From assembly GCA_023389575.1 (NCBI GenBank), contig JAEWEG010000050.1, positions 1 through 64,000 on the forward strand: a stretch of 64,000 nucleotides of DNA, written 5' to 3'. This document shows, one piece after another, positions 52,276 to 62,373 of the stretch. The notes beneath the pieces are model-generated. The model was not told the DNA's origin. It searched no databases and saw only the letters and a list, made by a program, of their open reading frames with translations. Source of the stretch: Chloroflexota bacterium. GTDB taxonomy: Bacteria; Chloroflexota; Chloroflexia; Thermomicrobiales; UBA6265. The stretch's first letter is position 1; every line of letters starts with the position of its first letter. The position numbers and the translations under genes were made by a program.

Positions 52276-53852
52276 GCACCGTGACCACCAGTTCGGACAT
52301 TGGGTCGCTGGTCGGCCAGAGCATCATGATGCGCTTCGAAGGGCCGGTTTTCACCGGGGAAGCCCGCGAAGCCTTCCGGACCATTCGACCCGGCGGCATC
52401 ATCTTCTTCGCCGACAACATCACCAGCCGCGAGCAGCTTCACGCGCTCACGACCGAGATTCAGGAAGCGGCCCGGGCTGAAGGCATGCCGCCGCTCCTGA
52501 TCGCCGCCGACCAGGAGGCCGGCATCGTCAGCCGCCTTCCCGCCGACATGGTGACCCCACCCGGCGCGATGGCGCTAACCGCCCACGGCGACCTGGCAGA
52601 CACGGAGACCTGCGCCAGGATCACCGGTTCACAACTCCGCGAAGCCGGGATCAACGTCAACTTCGCGCCGGTCGTGGATGTGAACAACAATCCGGACAAC
52701 CCGGTCATCCGCACCCGCTCCTACGGCGACACCGTCGAGAAGGTGTTCGATGGGTCGCTCGCGACGATCCGCGGGCTGGAGGCGACGCGGGTCATCTCCT
52801 GCGTGAAACATTTCCCCGGTCATGGCGACACCAACGTCGACTCCCACCTCGGGCTGCCGGTGATCGAGCATCCGCTGGAACGCCTCCATGAGATCGAGTT
52901 GGCGCCGTTCAAGGCCGCCATCGCGGCTGGTGTGCCCGGCGTGATGACGACTCACATCGTCTTCCCGGTGCTCGATGAGAACCCGGCGACGCTATCGAAG
53001 CCGATCCTGACCGGACTGCTCCGTGAGGAACTCGGATTCGAGGGGCTGATCTTCACCGACTCGCTGTCGATGGACGCGATCAACGACCGCTACGGCCTGG
53101 AAGACACCGCCATCCGGTGCAAGGCGGCCGGCGTGGATGTGCTGGAGTCAAACGAATCACTCGACAAGCAACTGATCCGGTTCCACGCCCTGGTCGAGGC
53201 GGTCGAGGATGGTCGTCTCTCCAAGGACCTGTTCACCGCCACGCTCGATCGGCTGAACGCTGCCCGCGAGCGATATGGCCTCGACACTCCCACGCCCGAA
53301 CTTGGTCCAGTCGATCCTTCCCATCGACAGGAAGCGGAGCGGATCGCGGCGGGAACCATCGCCGTGCTGGGCAGCGGGTCGTTCACGCCAATCGCGCCGG
53401 ACGAGCCCGCCCTGATCGTCGACTTCCAGCGGTTGCGATCCAGCGAGGCCGAGGACCCGTTCAACCGGGGCGGCATCGTCCGGGACGAGGTGAAGCGATT
53501 GCTTCCGGCCACCCGTGTCGCTACCCTGAGCCATCAGCCGCGCGGCGAGGAGGTGATCTTCGCCACCCAGGCGGTGCGCCAGGCCAGCACCCTCGTGATC
53601 ATGACCCGCGACGCCGTGGACTTCCCGTACCAGGTCGAGCTGGCCCGAAAGGCGATTTCGGCCGCCCCGGACGGAGCGCGCGTGATTCACGTGGCCCTGC
53701 GTGGTCCGTACGACGTGGGCATCCTTGGGCCGGTCGATGACACGATCCTGACCTTCGGTGATCCCGCCGTGACGCTCAAGGCGCTGGCGGGCATGCTCGC
53801 CGGGGTGACAACTCCAACCGCATCTGTGCCGGTGGCGATCAATCGGGCCTGA
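52272..53852 (+). CDS. Glycoside hydrolase family 3 protein (NagZ-like beta-N-acetylhexosaminidase)
   Basis: A 526-residue GH3 enzyme. The N-terminal barrel has GGIIFFADNI, AADQEAGIVSRLP and KHFPGHGDTNVDSHLGLP (179-196), the His-Asp pair typical of NagZ hexosaminidases. The predicted nucleophile is Asp263 in FTDSLSMDAI. A second, C-terminal alpha/beta domain (about 340-510) is present, unlike minimal NagZ. No signal peptide, so a cytoplasmic cell-wall-recycling or glycan-degrading role is likely. The ATG overlaps trpA's stop, so it is co-translated with trp genes, an unusual partnership. Confidence 0.9.
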   Translation: MSTVTTSSDIGSLVGQSIMMRFEGPVFTGEAREAFRTIRPGGIIFFADNITSREQLHALTTEIQEAARAEGMPPLLIAADQEAGIVSRLPADMVTPPGAMALTAHGDLADTETCARITGSQLREAGINVNFAPVVDVNNNPDNPVIRTRSYGDTVEKVFDGSLATIRGLEATRVISCVKHFPGHGDTNVDSHLGLPVIEHPLERLHEIELAPFKAAIAAGVPGVMTTHIVFPVLDENPATLSKPILTGLLREELGFEGLIFTDSLSMDAINDRYGLEDTAIRCKAAGVDVLESNESLDKQLIRFHALVEAVEDGRLSKDLFTATLDRLNAARERYGLDTPTPELGPVDPSHRQEAERIAAGTIAVLGSGSFTPIAPDEPALIVDFQRLRSSEAEDPFNRGGIVRDEVKRLLPATRVATLSHQPRGEEVIFATQAVRQASTLVIMTRDAVDFPYQVELARKAISAAPDGARVIHVALRGPYDVGILGPVDDTILTFGDPAVTLKALAGMLAGVTTPTASVPVAINRA

Positions 53853-53983
53853 CAGGTCTCGCCAGGTTCGGCAAGGCGCCTTGTCGACATCCATACACAA
53901 AACCCCTCACAGCTCTCCGTGCTACCATCGGACCGATCCGTATTGCCGATGTCCCGAAGGAACACAACACGGAGGGGTCCCAT

Positions 53984-54961
53984 ATGAATCTGAAGCGAGC
54001 CGGTATCTGGAGCACCCTGCTGCTCCTGTGCACATCGGTTTGGGTGACACCACTCGCGGCTCAGACACCCGTCGTCGTCGACGACGAACCACTCACGGTG
54101 ATGACCTACAACATCAAACACGCCCGGGGTAATGATGACTGCGTCAACCCAACCCCCGAGGAGGGGACCGTGCCCGACGCGGAGTGCGAGATCGATCTCC
54201 AGCGCGTCGCGGACGTGATCGACGCGTCCGGCGCATCGGTGGTCGCGCTCCAGGAGGTCGACCGGTTCTGGGCTCGCAGCGGCGGGGTCGACCAGCCCGA
54301 GGAACTGGCTGTCCTGCTGGACATGCATGTCTGCTACGGCGCGAACCTCGACCATGAGGTGGACAACCATGCCGAGGAACCGCACCAGTACGGCACGGCG
54401 GTGTTGAGCGTCTACCCGATCGTGAGTTGCGAGAACTCCTTCCTGCCCACGACGGAGGGATGGGAACAGCGTGGCGCTTTGCAGGCCACGATCGAACTCG
54501 ACAGCGGGCAGCAAGTACTCGTGATCAATACGCATCTCCAGGCGGGCCGCGAAGGCGAGCAGGAGGAAGCGGTGCGCCAGCGCACCGAACAGCTTCAGGG
54601 CGTACTGGATATCGCCGTGGCGTCCGACCTGCCCACGATCATCACCGGCGACCTGAACGCTCAGCCGGGCTCGTCGGAAATGGCGGCGATCGAAGATCCC
54701 GGCTCCGGTTTCAGCGATGCGTGGGCCGTGGCGAATCCTGGCGAGGACGGGTTCACCATTCCGGCCAGTCCCGACGAACCAGCCGATGCCCGAATCGACT
54801 ACATCTGGGCGGATTCCTCGTTCGAGGTGGTGAGCGCCGAGGTAATCGTCAACGACCAGACCCTGCTGGCGGCCGACCATCTGCCCGTCGTCGCCACGCT
54901 CCAGGTGAGCGGCGGACTGGCTACTCCCGTGGCACCGCCGATCGCGACGCCCGTGATGTAG
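53984..54961 (+). CDS. Secreted endonuclease/exonuclease/phosphatase-family protein
   Basis: A 325-residue EEP-fold enzyme with a Sec signal (KRAGIWSTLLLLCTSVWVTPLAAQ). The motifs TYNIKHARG, ALQEVDR, NTHLQAG, TGDLNAQPGS, RIDYIWAD and AADHLPVV are the usual metal- and phosphate-contacting stretches of DNase I-like phosphodiesterases. Four Cys in the mature part could form disulfides. GGAGGGG lies ahead of the ATG. It could act on nucleic acids, sphingomyelin or inositol phosphates. It ends in Pro/Ala/Thr-rich sequence. Confidence 0.92.
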   Translation: MNLKRAGIWSTLLLLCTSVWVTPLAAQTPVVVDDEPLTVMTYNIKHARGNDDCVNPTPEEGTVPDAECEIDLQRVADVIDASGASVVALQEVDRFWARSGGVDQPEELAVLLDMHVCYGANLDHEVDNHAEEPHQYGTAVLSVYPIVSCENSFLPTTEGWEQRGALQATIELDSGQQVLVINTHLQAGREGEQEEAVRQRTEQLQGVLDIAVASDLPTIITGDLNAQPGSSEMAAIEDPGSGFSDAWAVANPGEDGFTIPASPDEPADARIDYIWADSSFEVVSAEVIVNDQTLLAADHLPVVATLQVSGGLATPVAPPIATPVM

Positions 54962-54995
54962 TTCGCGATACACCAAGACCCATGGCAAACGGATC

Positions 54996-55024
54996 GCGCC
55001 TGCGGGAACAACCCCCGCGGGCGC
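54996..55024. terminator. Terminator between EEP-family gene and dehydratase gene
   Basis: GCGCCTGCGGG pairs with CCCGCGGGCGC with one G-T wobble, around a short loop, followed by TTTG on the plus strand. It lies between convergent stops. Confidence 0.65.
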
Positions 55025-55048
55025 TTTGTGTCGCGAAACCTGGTGAGG

Positions 55049-56245
55049 CTAGGCGAAGAAGTCTTCGTCGCCCGCTTCCAGGTACTGGCTGGCCTTCTCG
55101 ATATTGAACTCGATGCCCATGCCGGGCCGGTCGGGCACGTCGATGAACCCATCCTTGATGATCGGGGCATCGAAGCCCTCGACGATGTCCGACCACCAGA
55201 CGGTCTTCGGCGCGGGACATTCGAAGGCGATGTAGTTGTCCGGCAGCGTGGCGCAGACCTGCACCAGTGCGGCCATTCCCAGCAGGCCGTTGCCGGTGCC
55301 GTGGGGTGCCATCATGATGCCGTGGAGGTCGGCGTATTCCGTGATCCACTTGAGCTCGGCGATGCCGCCGACATCGCAGGGATCGGGGCCGACGACGTTG
55401 ACGGCGTGGCCCTCGATCAGCTCCTTGAAGTTCTGGCGGAGGTAGACCTGCTCGCCGGTGTGGATGGGGGTCGATGTGGCGCGGGTGAGTTCGCGATAGA
55501 CATCGGCGTTGGTCCAGTGGACGTAGTCGCCGGTGAGCAGATCCTCGAGCCACATGAGGTGCAGGGGCTCGACGGCTTTCGCAAAACGGATCGCGTCGGG
55601 AAGCGTCCAGCCTGGACCGCAGTCGAGGGCCAGGCCGATTTCCGGGCCGAGTTCCTCCTTCGCGGCGCGGACGCATTCCAGCACGTGGTTGAAGCCGGTC
55701 TCCGTCATCAGCCCGCGGTTGATGTGGGAGTGGAACCGGCGTTCCTCGTGCTCGCCGTAGAAGAAGTTCGGGACATCCTTTGTCATGGTCGTGTGGAAGG
55801 CGATCGGGATCTTGACGATCGAGAAGCCTTCCGGTCGTTCCTTCAGGTGGCGGGCCCACGCGGCGTAATCGTCCACCGAGTGGCCCGCGATGGGGTCGCG
55901 GTAGCCGCCGTTGTAGACGCGCACCTTGTCCCGGACCTTGCCACCCAGGAGTTTGTAGACCGGAAGTCCGGCCGCCTTGCCTGCGAGATCCCAGAGCGCC
56001 ATTTCCACCGCGCTGATCGCCGCGCCCCAGGGCTTGAATCCACCCCGGCTGCGGATGGTGCGCATGACGCGTTCGACGTTGACCGGGTCCTGGCCAAGCA
56101 GGGCCGGCTTGAGCATTTTGACGATGCCCGCGTAGGCTGGCTTGTACGACTCGATCTGGCCGTAGCCGCTGATCCCCTCGTCGGTGACGATCCGAACGAT
56201 GGGGCTTTCGCCGATGACGGCGCATTTCAGATCCGTGATCTTCAC
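55049..56245 (-). CDS. Mandelate racemase/muconate lactonising-family (enolase superfamily) enzyme, copy A
   Basis: About 398 residues. The GTG start (VKITDLKCAV) has GGGAGG five bases upstream. The N-terminal capping domain ends in GGKVRDKVRVYNGGY, then a barrel with metal ligands Asp208 (ALDCGPGW), Glu234 (MWLEDLL) and Glu265 (IHTGEQ), Lys145 (IVKIP) and His315 (MAPHGTGN). It is similar to sugar-acid dehydratases of the enolase superfamily such as D-gluconate or D-mannonate types. It is a strong paralog of the next upstream gene and follows it after 89 bases. Confidence 0.88.
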   Translation of the reverse strand: MKITDLKCAVIGESPIVRIVTDEGISGYGQIESYKPAYAGIVKMLKPALLGQDPVNVERVMRTIRSRGGFKPWGAAISAVEMALWDLAGKAAGLPVYKLLGGKVRDKVRVYNGGYRDPIAGHSVDDYAAWARHLKERPEGFSIVKIPIAFHTTMTKDVPNFFYGEHEERRFHSHINRGLMTETGFNHVLECVRAAKEELGPEIGLALDCGPGWTLPDAIRFAKAVEPLHLMWLEDLLTGDYVHWTNADVYRELTRATSTPIHTGEQVYLRQNFKELIEGHAVNVVGPDPCDVGGIAELKWITEYADLHGIMMAPHGTGNGLLGMAALVQVCATLPDNYIAFECPAPKTVWWSDIVEGFDAPIIKDGFIDVPDRPGMGIEFNIEKASQYLEAGDEDFFA

Positions 56246-56334
56246 CGCTGCCTCCCGCTCCGTGATGTGTGGGTGGGTGGTGGCTCGCCTGGTGCCGTCT
56301 CCACCCGGGACGTTCGATGTGCCTATCGGCCGGC

Positions 56335-57537
56335 CTAGTCGTCGAAGAAGTCGCGGTCGGCTTCGGAGAGATGCTCTCGAGCCGCCTCGACCTTGAACTC
56401 GACTCCCATGCCTGGTCGATCTGGCACGTCGATCATGCCGTCGACCACCGGCACGCCATCGAAGCCCTCGGTGATGTCGTACCAGAACGGCTCGAACCGG
56501 GCCGGGAACTCGAAGGCGATGTAGTTGTCCGGCAGGGTGGCCGCGACCTGGATGTGGGCCGCCAGCCCGAAGATGCCGTTGGCGGTTCCGTGCGGGGCCA
56601 TGAGGATGCCGTGCAGGTCGGCGTACTCGGCGATCCATTTGAGCTCGGCGATACCGCCCACGTCACAGGGATCGGGGCCGACGACATTGACGGCGTGGCC
56701 TTCGATCAGGCTCTTGTAGTTCTGGCGAAGGTAGATCTGCTCACCAGTGTGGATGGGGGTGGAGGTGGCGCGGGTGACCTCGCGGTAGACGTCGGCGTTA
56801 ACGTACGGGGTGTAGTCACCGGTGATCATGTCCTCCAGCCAAAGCAGGTGGAGGTGTTCGACCGATTTGGCGAAGCGAAGGGCGTCGGACTGGGAATAGC
56901 CGGGACCGCAGTCGACCGCGAGCCCGTATTCCGGTCCGAGTTCGTCCTTGGCGGCCTCGATGCAGTCGATCAGGTGCCGCATGCCCAGCTCCGACATGGA
57001 ACCTCGGTGCGGGTAGGAGTGGGTGGCCCCGGTCTGGACATCCCCGTAATGGAAGCCCTTGAAGTCGCTGACCATGGACGAGTGGAACGAGGTCGGCAGC
57101 TTGAACATGGTGAACTTTTCGGGCTGGGACTTGGCGTGGCGGGCCCAGGCGCGGTATCCGTCGGGCGTATGATCCACGTCGCACTCGCGCTGGTACATGG
57201 TGCGATAGGTGCGGACCCGGTCGCGGACCTTGCCGCCCAGCAGCCGGTAGACCGGGAGCCCGGCGGCCTTGCCGGCGATGTCCCAAAGGGCCATTTCGAT
57301 GGCGCTGACGGCGGAACCCCACGGCTTGAACCCGCCGCGGCTGCGGATGGTGCGCATGACGCGCTCGACGTTGGTGGGGTCCTGGCCGATGAGGGCTGGC
57401 TTGAGCATCATGACCACGGGTTGGAGGTAGGGTTTGGGGGTTTCGATCTGGCCCCAGCCGGTGATCCCTTCGTCCGTGGTGATGCGGATGACGGGGCTGC
57501 TGGCGATGACGGCACATTTGACGTTCGTGATCTTCAC
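56335..57537 (-). CDS. Mandelate racemase/enolase-superfamily enzyme, copy B
   Basis: About 400 residues, start GTG (VKITNVKCAV) with AGGAG seven bases upstream. It shares many long identical blocks with copy A (VERVMRTIRSRGGFKPWG, AVNVVGPDPCDVGGIAELKW). It differs most in the segment after VRTY (TMYQRECDVDHTPDGYRAW), the loop that sits over the active site, which suggests a different substrate. Metal ligands are in VDCGPG, LLWLEDM and IHTGEQ. The tandem pair is probably one operon from gene duplication. Confidence 0.88.
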   Translation of the reverse strand: MKITNVKCAVIASSPVIRITTDEGITGWGQIETPKPYLQPVVMMLKPALIGQDPTNVERVMRTIRSRGGFKPWGSAVSAIEMALWDIAGKAAGLPVYRLLGGKVRDRVRTYRTMYQRECDVDHTPDGYRAWARHAKSQPEKFTMFKLPTSFHSSMVSDFKGFHYGDVQTGATHSYPHRGSMSELGMRHLIDCIEAAKDELGPEYGLAVDCGPGYSQSDALRFAKSVEHLHLLWLEDMITGDYTPYVNADVYREVTRATSTPIHTGEQIYLRQNYKSLIEGHAVNVVGPDPCDVGGIAELKWIAEYADLHGILMAPHGTANGIFGLAAHIQVAATLPDNYIAFEFPARFEPFWYDITEGFDGVPVVDGMIDVPDRPGMGVEFKVEAAREHLSEADRDFFDD

Positions 57538-58114
57538 CGGGTGAACTCCTGTCGCGGTTGATGGTATTCGACGCGCCGGGGCGGTCTCGATGCGTCGACG
57601 CCGGTTTTCGGGTATCTGAGGTGGCATTGTAGCCAGCCTTGGCGGGCTGTCCAGAGGGGCATGCGCATGTATTCCCCGATGCCCGGTTGATCGGCGAGGT
57701 GGTGCCGGAGGGAGAGAGGGTGACTGGGTTGGGCGTTCGGACGTCCCGGCGAAGGTGGGACAGGTTTTCGTTCGCGATAATTCGGAAATTCGGTAAGTCG
57801 GGCTTCGCGGTGATTTGCCCCGGTTCGACGGGCGCTTCGGCTGACGAATAAACGCGGAATTACCGCGACTTGGCGAGGTCGCGTGCCGTGTTGTCGTGTG
57901 CGGCGATGTGCATGGCTGGTCCTCCAATCAAACCAGCGAACACGCGGCTACCCAGTGAACGTATCGAGCAGCGGAAACCACGCCATCCGGGACGAGATTG
58001 GATGGCGGCGGAGAGCGTGCGGATCAGTAGGCGTTCCCACCCGTTGGCGCGGGGTGGGTGAGCGTTAGGAGGTCTAGACTTGATGGGAATGCCTATTAAT
58101 GGGGAGGGTTCATT
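57538..58114. other. Gene-free region ahead of haemoglobin and dehydratase genes
   Basis: About 575 bases with only short featureless open frames. It should hold divergent promoters for the dehydratase pair and the globin gene. No repeats or RNA structures were recognised. Confidence 0.4.
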
Positions 58115-58603
58115 GTGTCGCATGGGGCTGAGATTCACGATATTCAAGGGCGCGACGATATTGCCGACCTCGTGACGGAGTTCTACACGCGCGCGTTTCA
58201 GGACGCGGTGCTGGGACCGATCTTCATCGACGTGGCGAAGATGGACCTGGAGGCGCACATGCCGATCATGTGCGACTTCTGGGAGACGGTGCTGTTCCAG
58301 GCCGGGAAGTACGGCCGAAACGCCTTTGGCGTGCATCTCGACCTGCACCGCCAGGAACCGCTGACGCCGATGCATTTCCAGCGATGGCTCGATATCTGGG
58401 AATCCACCGTGGATGACATGTTCAGGGGTGACAGGGCGAACCTGGCGAAGGTGCAGGCGGGCAGGATCGCGAATGGCATCAGCGGTCGGCTCCAGCGGAG
58501 CGTTGATGCGGAGCCGTTGACCATCCAGCCCTCAGCTGTCGACTATCGCCAGCGCTATTGGCAATCGCGCGCTCAATCCGCGACTCCCTCCAAGGCTGAC
58601 TGA
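58115..58603 (+). CDS. Group III truncated haemoglobin (copy 2)
   Basis: 162 residues from a GTG start with GGGGAGGG six bases upstream. The core (VTEFYTRAFQDAVLGPIFIDVAKMDLEAHMPIMCDFWETVLFQ, then HRQEPLTPMHFQRWLDIWESTVDDMFRGDRANLAKVQAG) parallels copy 1 at 43.4 kb block by block. It carries a longer C-terminal tail rich in Gln and Ser. Both copies are presumably haem proteins for NO or oxygen handling, but with diverged sequence and separate promoters. Confidence 0.9.
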   Translation: MSHGAEIHDIQGRDDIADLVTEFYTRAFQDAVLGPIFIDVAKMDLEAHMPIMCDFWETVLFQAGKYGRNAFGVHLDLHRQEPLTPMHFQRWLDIWESTVDDMFRGDRANLAKVQAGRIANGISGRLQRSVDAEPLTIQPSAVDYRQRYWQSRAQSATPSKAD

Positions 58604-58691
58604 CCCGACCACTCGGTTCGTTCTTGACCGAACGAATGTTCGCATGACATGATCGAAGTCTAGTCAGATTCCGAGCCTGGAGTTTCATTTC

Positions 58692-59102
58692 ATGCACAGC
58701 ACGAACTATGAGGGAACGTTCATCGCGATCGCCGAGGACTCGGTCGCGGAGCGTGGCGTGGCGCCCCCAGAGAAGGCGGAGAATCCGTCGGTGGCGTCCC
58801 GTACCTGGCGGATGATCGCGGAGCACCCGTACCAGTACACGTCGGACGATGTGATCTTCACCGTTTGGGCGGACCGGCGGGGCATCGCCGAGGAAGATAG
58901 GGCAGCCGCCCGCGAGGAGTTCTTCTCGAAGGGACGGGCATGTATGCGGGCGTCCGATCTTGGGAAGAAGTACGGCTGGGGCATCCATCACGATGACCAG
59001 GGGCGGGTGGCGCTGGTTGGCGTGGATTCGGACGAGTACCGGTCGTTCGTGGAGTCGGACGACGTCAAGGTACTAAAGGCGATGCGGTCGTCCAGGCGTT
59101 GA
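58692..59102 (+). CDS. DUF6157 family protein
   Basis: A 136-residue protein of DUF6157. The family blocks MHSTNYEGTFIAIAED, AEHPYQYTSDDVIFTVWADRRGI, FFSKGRACMRASDLGKKYGWGIHHDDQGRVAL and DSDEYRSF are all present at the expected spacing. GGAG lies nine bases before the ATG. There is no signal peptide or membrane segment. The function of this widespread family is unknown. Confidence 0.9.
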   Translation: MHSTNYEGTFIAIAEDSVAERGVAPPEKAENPSVASRTWRMIAEHPYQYTSDDVIFTVWADRRGIAEEDRAAAREEFFSKGRACMRASDLGKKYGWGIHHDDQGRVALVGVDSDEYRSFVESDDVKVLKAMRSSRR

Positions 59103-59273
59103 GCCACTGCGACGACTTTCCCCCGGGCATGGAACGAGCGGGCGTACGTGAAGTGCGCCCGCTCGTGTTCGTTTGGCGTGCCTTCCTGACGTGGGCGGTG
59201 GGAAGGTTCACCAGTGACAGGCACGAGGCGGTAGGCTCTCGATGACCAGGAGTGAGCGGCGGGATGGCTGCTG

Positions 59274-59298
59274 GGCGGAGACAAGCTCCGCCGCTACC
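59274..59298. repeat. REP-like palindrome (copy 3)
   Basis: GGCGGAG, loop ACAAG, CTCCGCC then GCTACC, the reverse-orientation form of the GGTAGC-GGCGGAG-N5-CTCCGCC element. A degenerate fourth copy (GGCGGAG-ACAAG then CTCGTCGTTGCC) follows at 59342-59367. Both lie in the gap upstream of the LLM gene stop. Confidence 0.65.
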
Positions 59299-59341
59299 AG
59301 GTCTTCGACCGGTGCCGGAATTCGCGCCCAAATGTCCGGCG

Positions 59342-59367
59342 GGCGGAGACAAGCCTCGTCGTTGCCA
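59342..59367. repeat. REP-like palindrome (degenerate copy 4)
   Basis: Reverse-orientation copy whose second arm has mutated, so the stem is broken. It sits 44 bases from copy 3, suggesting a tandem or palindromic arrangement. Confidence 0.45.
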
Positions 59368-59387
59368 CGAGTTCAATCGGGTCTGGT

Positions 59388-60398
<1,011 letters not shown>

Positions 60399-60591
60399 GG
60401 TTGGTCCTTCTTGTTGCATGGCGATGGCTTGCGGCACGGCGCCGCTCGATGCATGAACCGTAGCACTATGGATTCGTAAGTGTCGACAGGCCATAGGTGG
60501 AGGTCGTGTGCCACTCGGGGCTGTCCAGCTCGTCGCGGCGCCTCTATGATCCTTCCGGTTGAATGCCGATCAATTGGGAGGGCTCGCGCCG

Positions 60592-61440
60592 ATGAACGTG
60601 TTTGTCTCCGTGGATATCGAGGGAATCTCGGGCGTGGTGCACGCCGACATGATGATGCCGGGTCAACTGGAGTACGAGCGGGGCCGGAGGCTGATGGTCG
60701 CCGATGCCAACTCCGCGATCGAGGGGGCGAAGGACGCTGGCGCGGACCTCGTCCTGGTCGCCGATGGGCACGGGCCGATGCGGAACCTGAAGATCGAGGA
60801 CCTGCACCCGGCGGCGAGCCTGGTGACGGGGACAGCCGATGCCCGGGCGCACTGCCAACTGGAAGGGGCCGATTCCGCTCCATTCGACGCCGCGGTGTTC
60901 GTTGGGTATCACGCGATGGCGAAAACGCTCAACGCGATCCATCCCCACACGATCGCCGGGGTGGCCGTGCACGAACTCCGGATCAACGGCCGGCCGCATG
61001 GGGAAACCGGGCTCAACGCGGCGGTGCTGGCGTCGCTGGGGATCCCGACCGTGATGGTGACCGGCGACGAGACGACCTGCGGCGAGGCGCGGGCATTCCT
61101 GGGCGACTCGATCGAGACCGTGGCGGTCAAGTCGGCTTCGGGAAGAAACTCGGCGATTTGCCGGCACCCGAGCGTGACCACCGCCGAGATTCGGGAAGCG
61201 ACGGCGCGGGCGCTGGAGAAGATCGGGGACGTGCCGCTGTACCGCCCGGACGAGCCGTTCAAGCTCGAGGTGGACTTCCTGACGATGATGCAGTGCGACC
61301 GGGCGGGCCGAACCGCGGGTGTGGAGCGGACAGGTGGCGTGACGGTCTCGATCCTGGGCGGTTCGCCCTGGGACCAGTACCGAAACCTGTGGGCGGCGAT
61401 CCGGTCGGCGTTGTACGAGCCCGCGTCGTTCCTGGCCTGA
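60592..61440 (+). CDS. M55 family D-aminopeptidase (DppA-like)
   Basis: 282 residues of the self-compartmentalising zinc D-aminopeptidase family. Zinc ligand positions match DppA of Bacillus: Asp8 and Glu10 in SVDIEG, His60 in VADGHGPM, then His107 (GYHAMA) and Glu138 (HGETGLNAA). GGGAGGG lies nine bases before the chosen ATG, which starts at the fold; the frame extends further without homology. The role is cleavage of D-amino-acid-containing peptides, for example from peptidoglycan. It converges with the HAD gene. Confidence 0.93.
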   Translation: MNVFVSVDIEGISGVVHADMMMPGQLEYERGRRLMVADANSAIEGAKDAGADLVLVADGHGPMRNLKIEDLHPAASLVTGTADARAHCQLEGADSAPFDAAVFVGYHAMAKTLNAIHPHTIAGVAVHELRINGRPHGETGLNAAVLASLGIPTVMVTGDETTCGEARAFLGDSIETVAVKSASGRNSAICRHPSVTTAEIREATARALEKIGDVPLYRPDEPFKLEVDFLTMMQCDRAGRTAGVERTGGVTVSILGGSPWDQYRNLWAAIRSALYEPASFLA

Positions 61441-61446
61441 GGGAGC

Positions 61447-61484
61447 GGGGCGACGTTCCGATGGGTCGTGGCGAACGTCGCCCC
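61447..61484. terminator. Terminator between DppA-like and HAD genes
   Basis: GGGGCGACGTTC and GAACGTCGCCCC form a perfect 12-bp stem with a 14-base loop between convergent stops. Confidence 0.65.
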
Positions 61485-61492
61485 TGGGTGGG

Positions 61493-62209
61493 TCATTCCT
61501 CGGACTGGAGATAGACGGGGTCGCGGACTCCAACTTCGTCGAGGTGCCCCAGGAGGTCGGCGGGGTCGTCGTACACGCGATAAGCTCCGGCCTCGCGGAG
61601 TTCGTCACCTCCGTATCCCCCGGAGCGGAACCCAATACCAAGCGCGAAGGCGCGCCGGGCGGCGAGGAGGTCCCAGATCGAATCGCCGACGACCCAGCTC
61701 GACTGGATGGGTACGTTGAGCTTGCTGGCGGCGGCCAGGAAGAGGTCTGGATCGGGCTTGGCGTAGCGGACGAGGTCCCGCGTGATGATCGGCGCGGGGC
61801 CATCCAGGACGCCCAGCATGCGAAGCCCGTGCTGGGCGCTGCGCATTTGGCCGCTGGTGGCGATCGCCCACGGAACGCCGGAGTCGGTGAGGGTTTGGAG
61901 AAGCTCGATGGCTCCGGGGAGCGGGCGAACCTGGTCGGCCAGGGTGGCGAAGTGCGCGGCGTGGAGGTCGCCGATGCGCCGGGTGACTTCGGGATCGAGC
62001 GGGTGGCCGAGTTCGCGGAGCAGGGCGTTGACGAAGAGGCCGCCGCTCATGCCGATCCGGCGGTGGATTTTCCAGACCGCCAGTTCGATGCCACAGTCGG
62101 CGAGGGCCAGCTTCCAGGCGATGACGTGCTGGTAGACGCTGTCGATCAGCGTGCCATCGAGGTCGAAGAGGAAGGCGGGGTGCTGGGTGGGAGAGGTGGT
62201 GCTTTCCAT
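61493..62209 (-). CDS. HAD-superfamily hydrolase
   Basis: 238 residues. The catalytic FLFDLDGTLIDS motif gives Asp16 and Asp18. A cap domain follows, then a Thr/Ser site (AIATSG), KPDPDLF with the Lys, and the VVGDSIWDLLAARR metal-binding motif. This is a beta-phosphoglucomutase/phosphoglycolate-phosphatase-like enzyme. AAAGGA lies before the chosen ATG; a longer frame adds 59 unlikely residues. Substrate cannot be assigned. Confidence 0.92.
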   Translation of the reverse strand: MESTTSPTQHPAFLFDLDGTLIDSVYQHVIAWKLALADCGIELAVWKIHRRIGMSGGLFVNALLRELGHPLDPEVTRRIGDLHAAHFATLADQVRPLPGAIELLQTLTDSGVPWAIATSGQMRSAQHGLRMLGVLDGPAPIITRDLVRYAKPDPDLFLAAASKLNVPIQSSWVVGDSIWDLLAARRAFALGIGFRSGGYGGDELREAGAYRVYDDPADLLGHLDEVGVRDPVYLQSEE

Positions 62210-62373
62210 GGGTCGGTCCTTTCCGGAGCACTCGATGCGGGAAACGTGGCGACCCGGTGGCTCGAACCGGCTATAGATGCCGGGTAGCGGGTATGCCACG
62301 CGATCAATGCCACGTATGATGAACGTCGCGTGAACCGATAATGGCATATGCCTCCAACCATGAAGGCGGGAAC

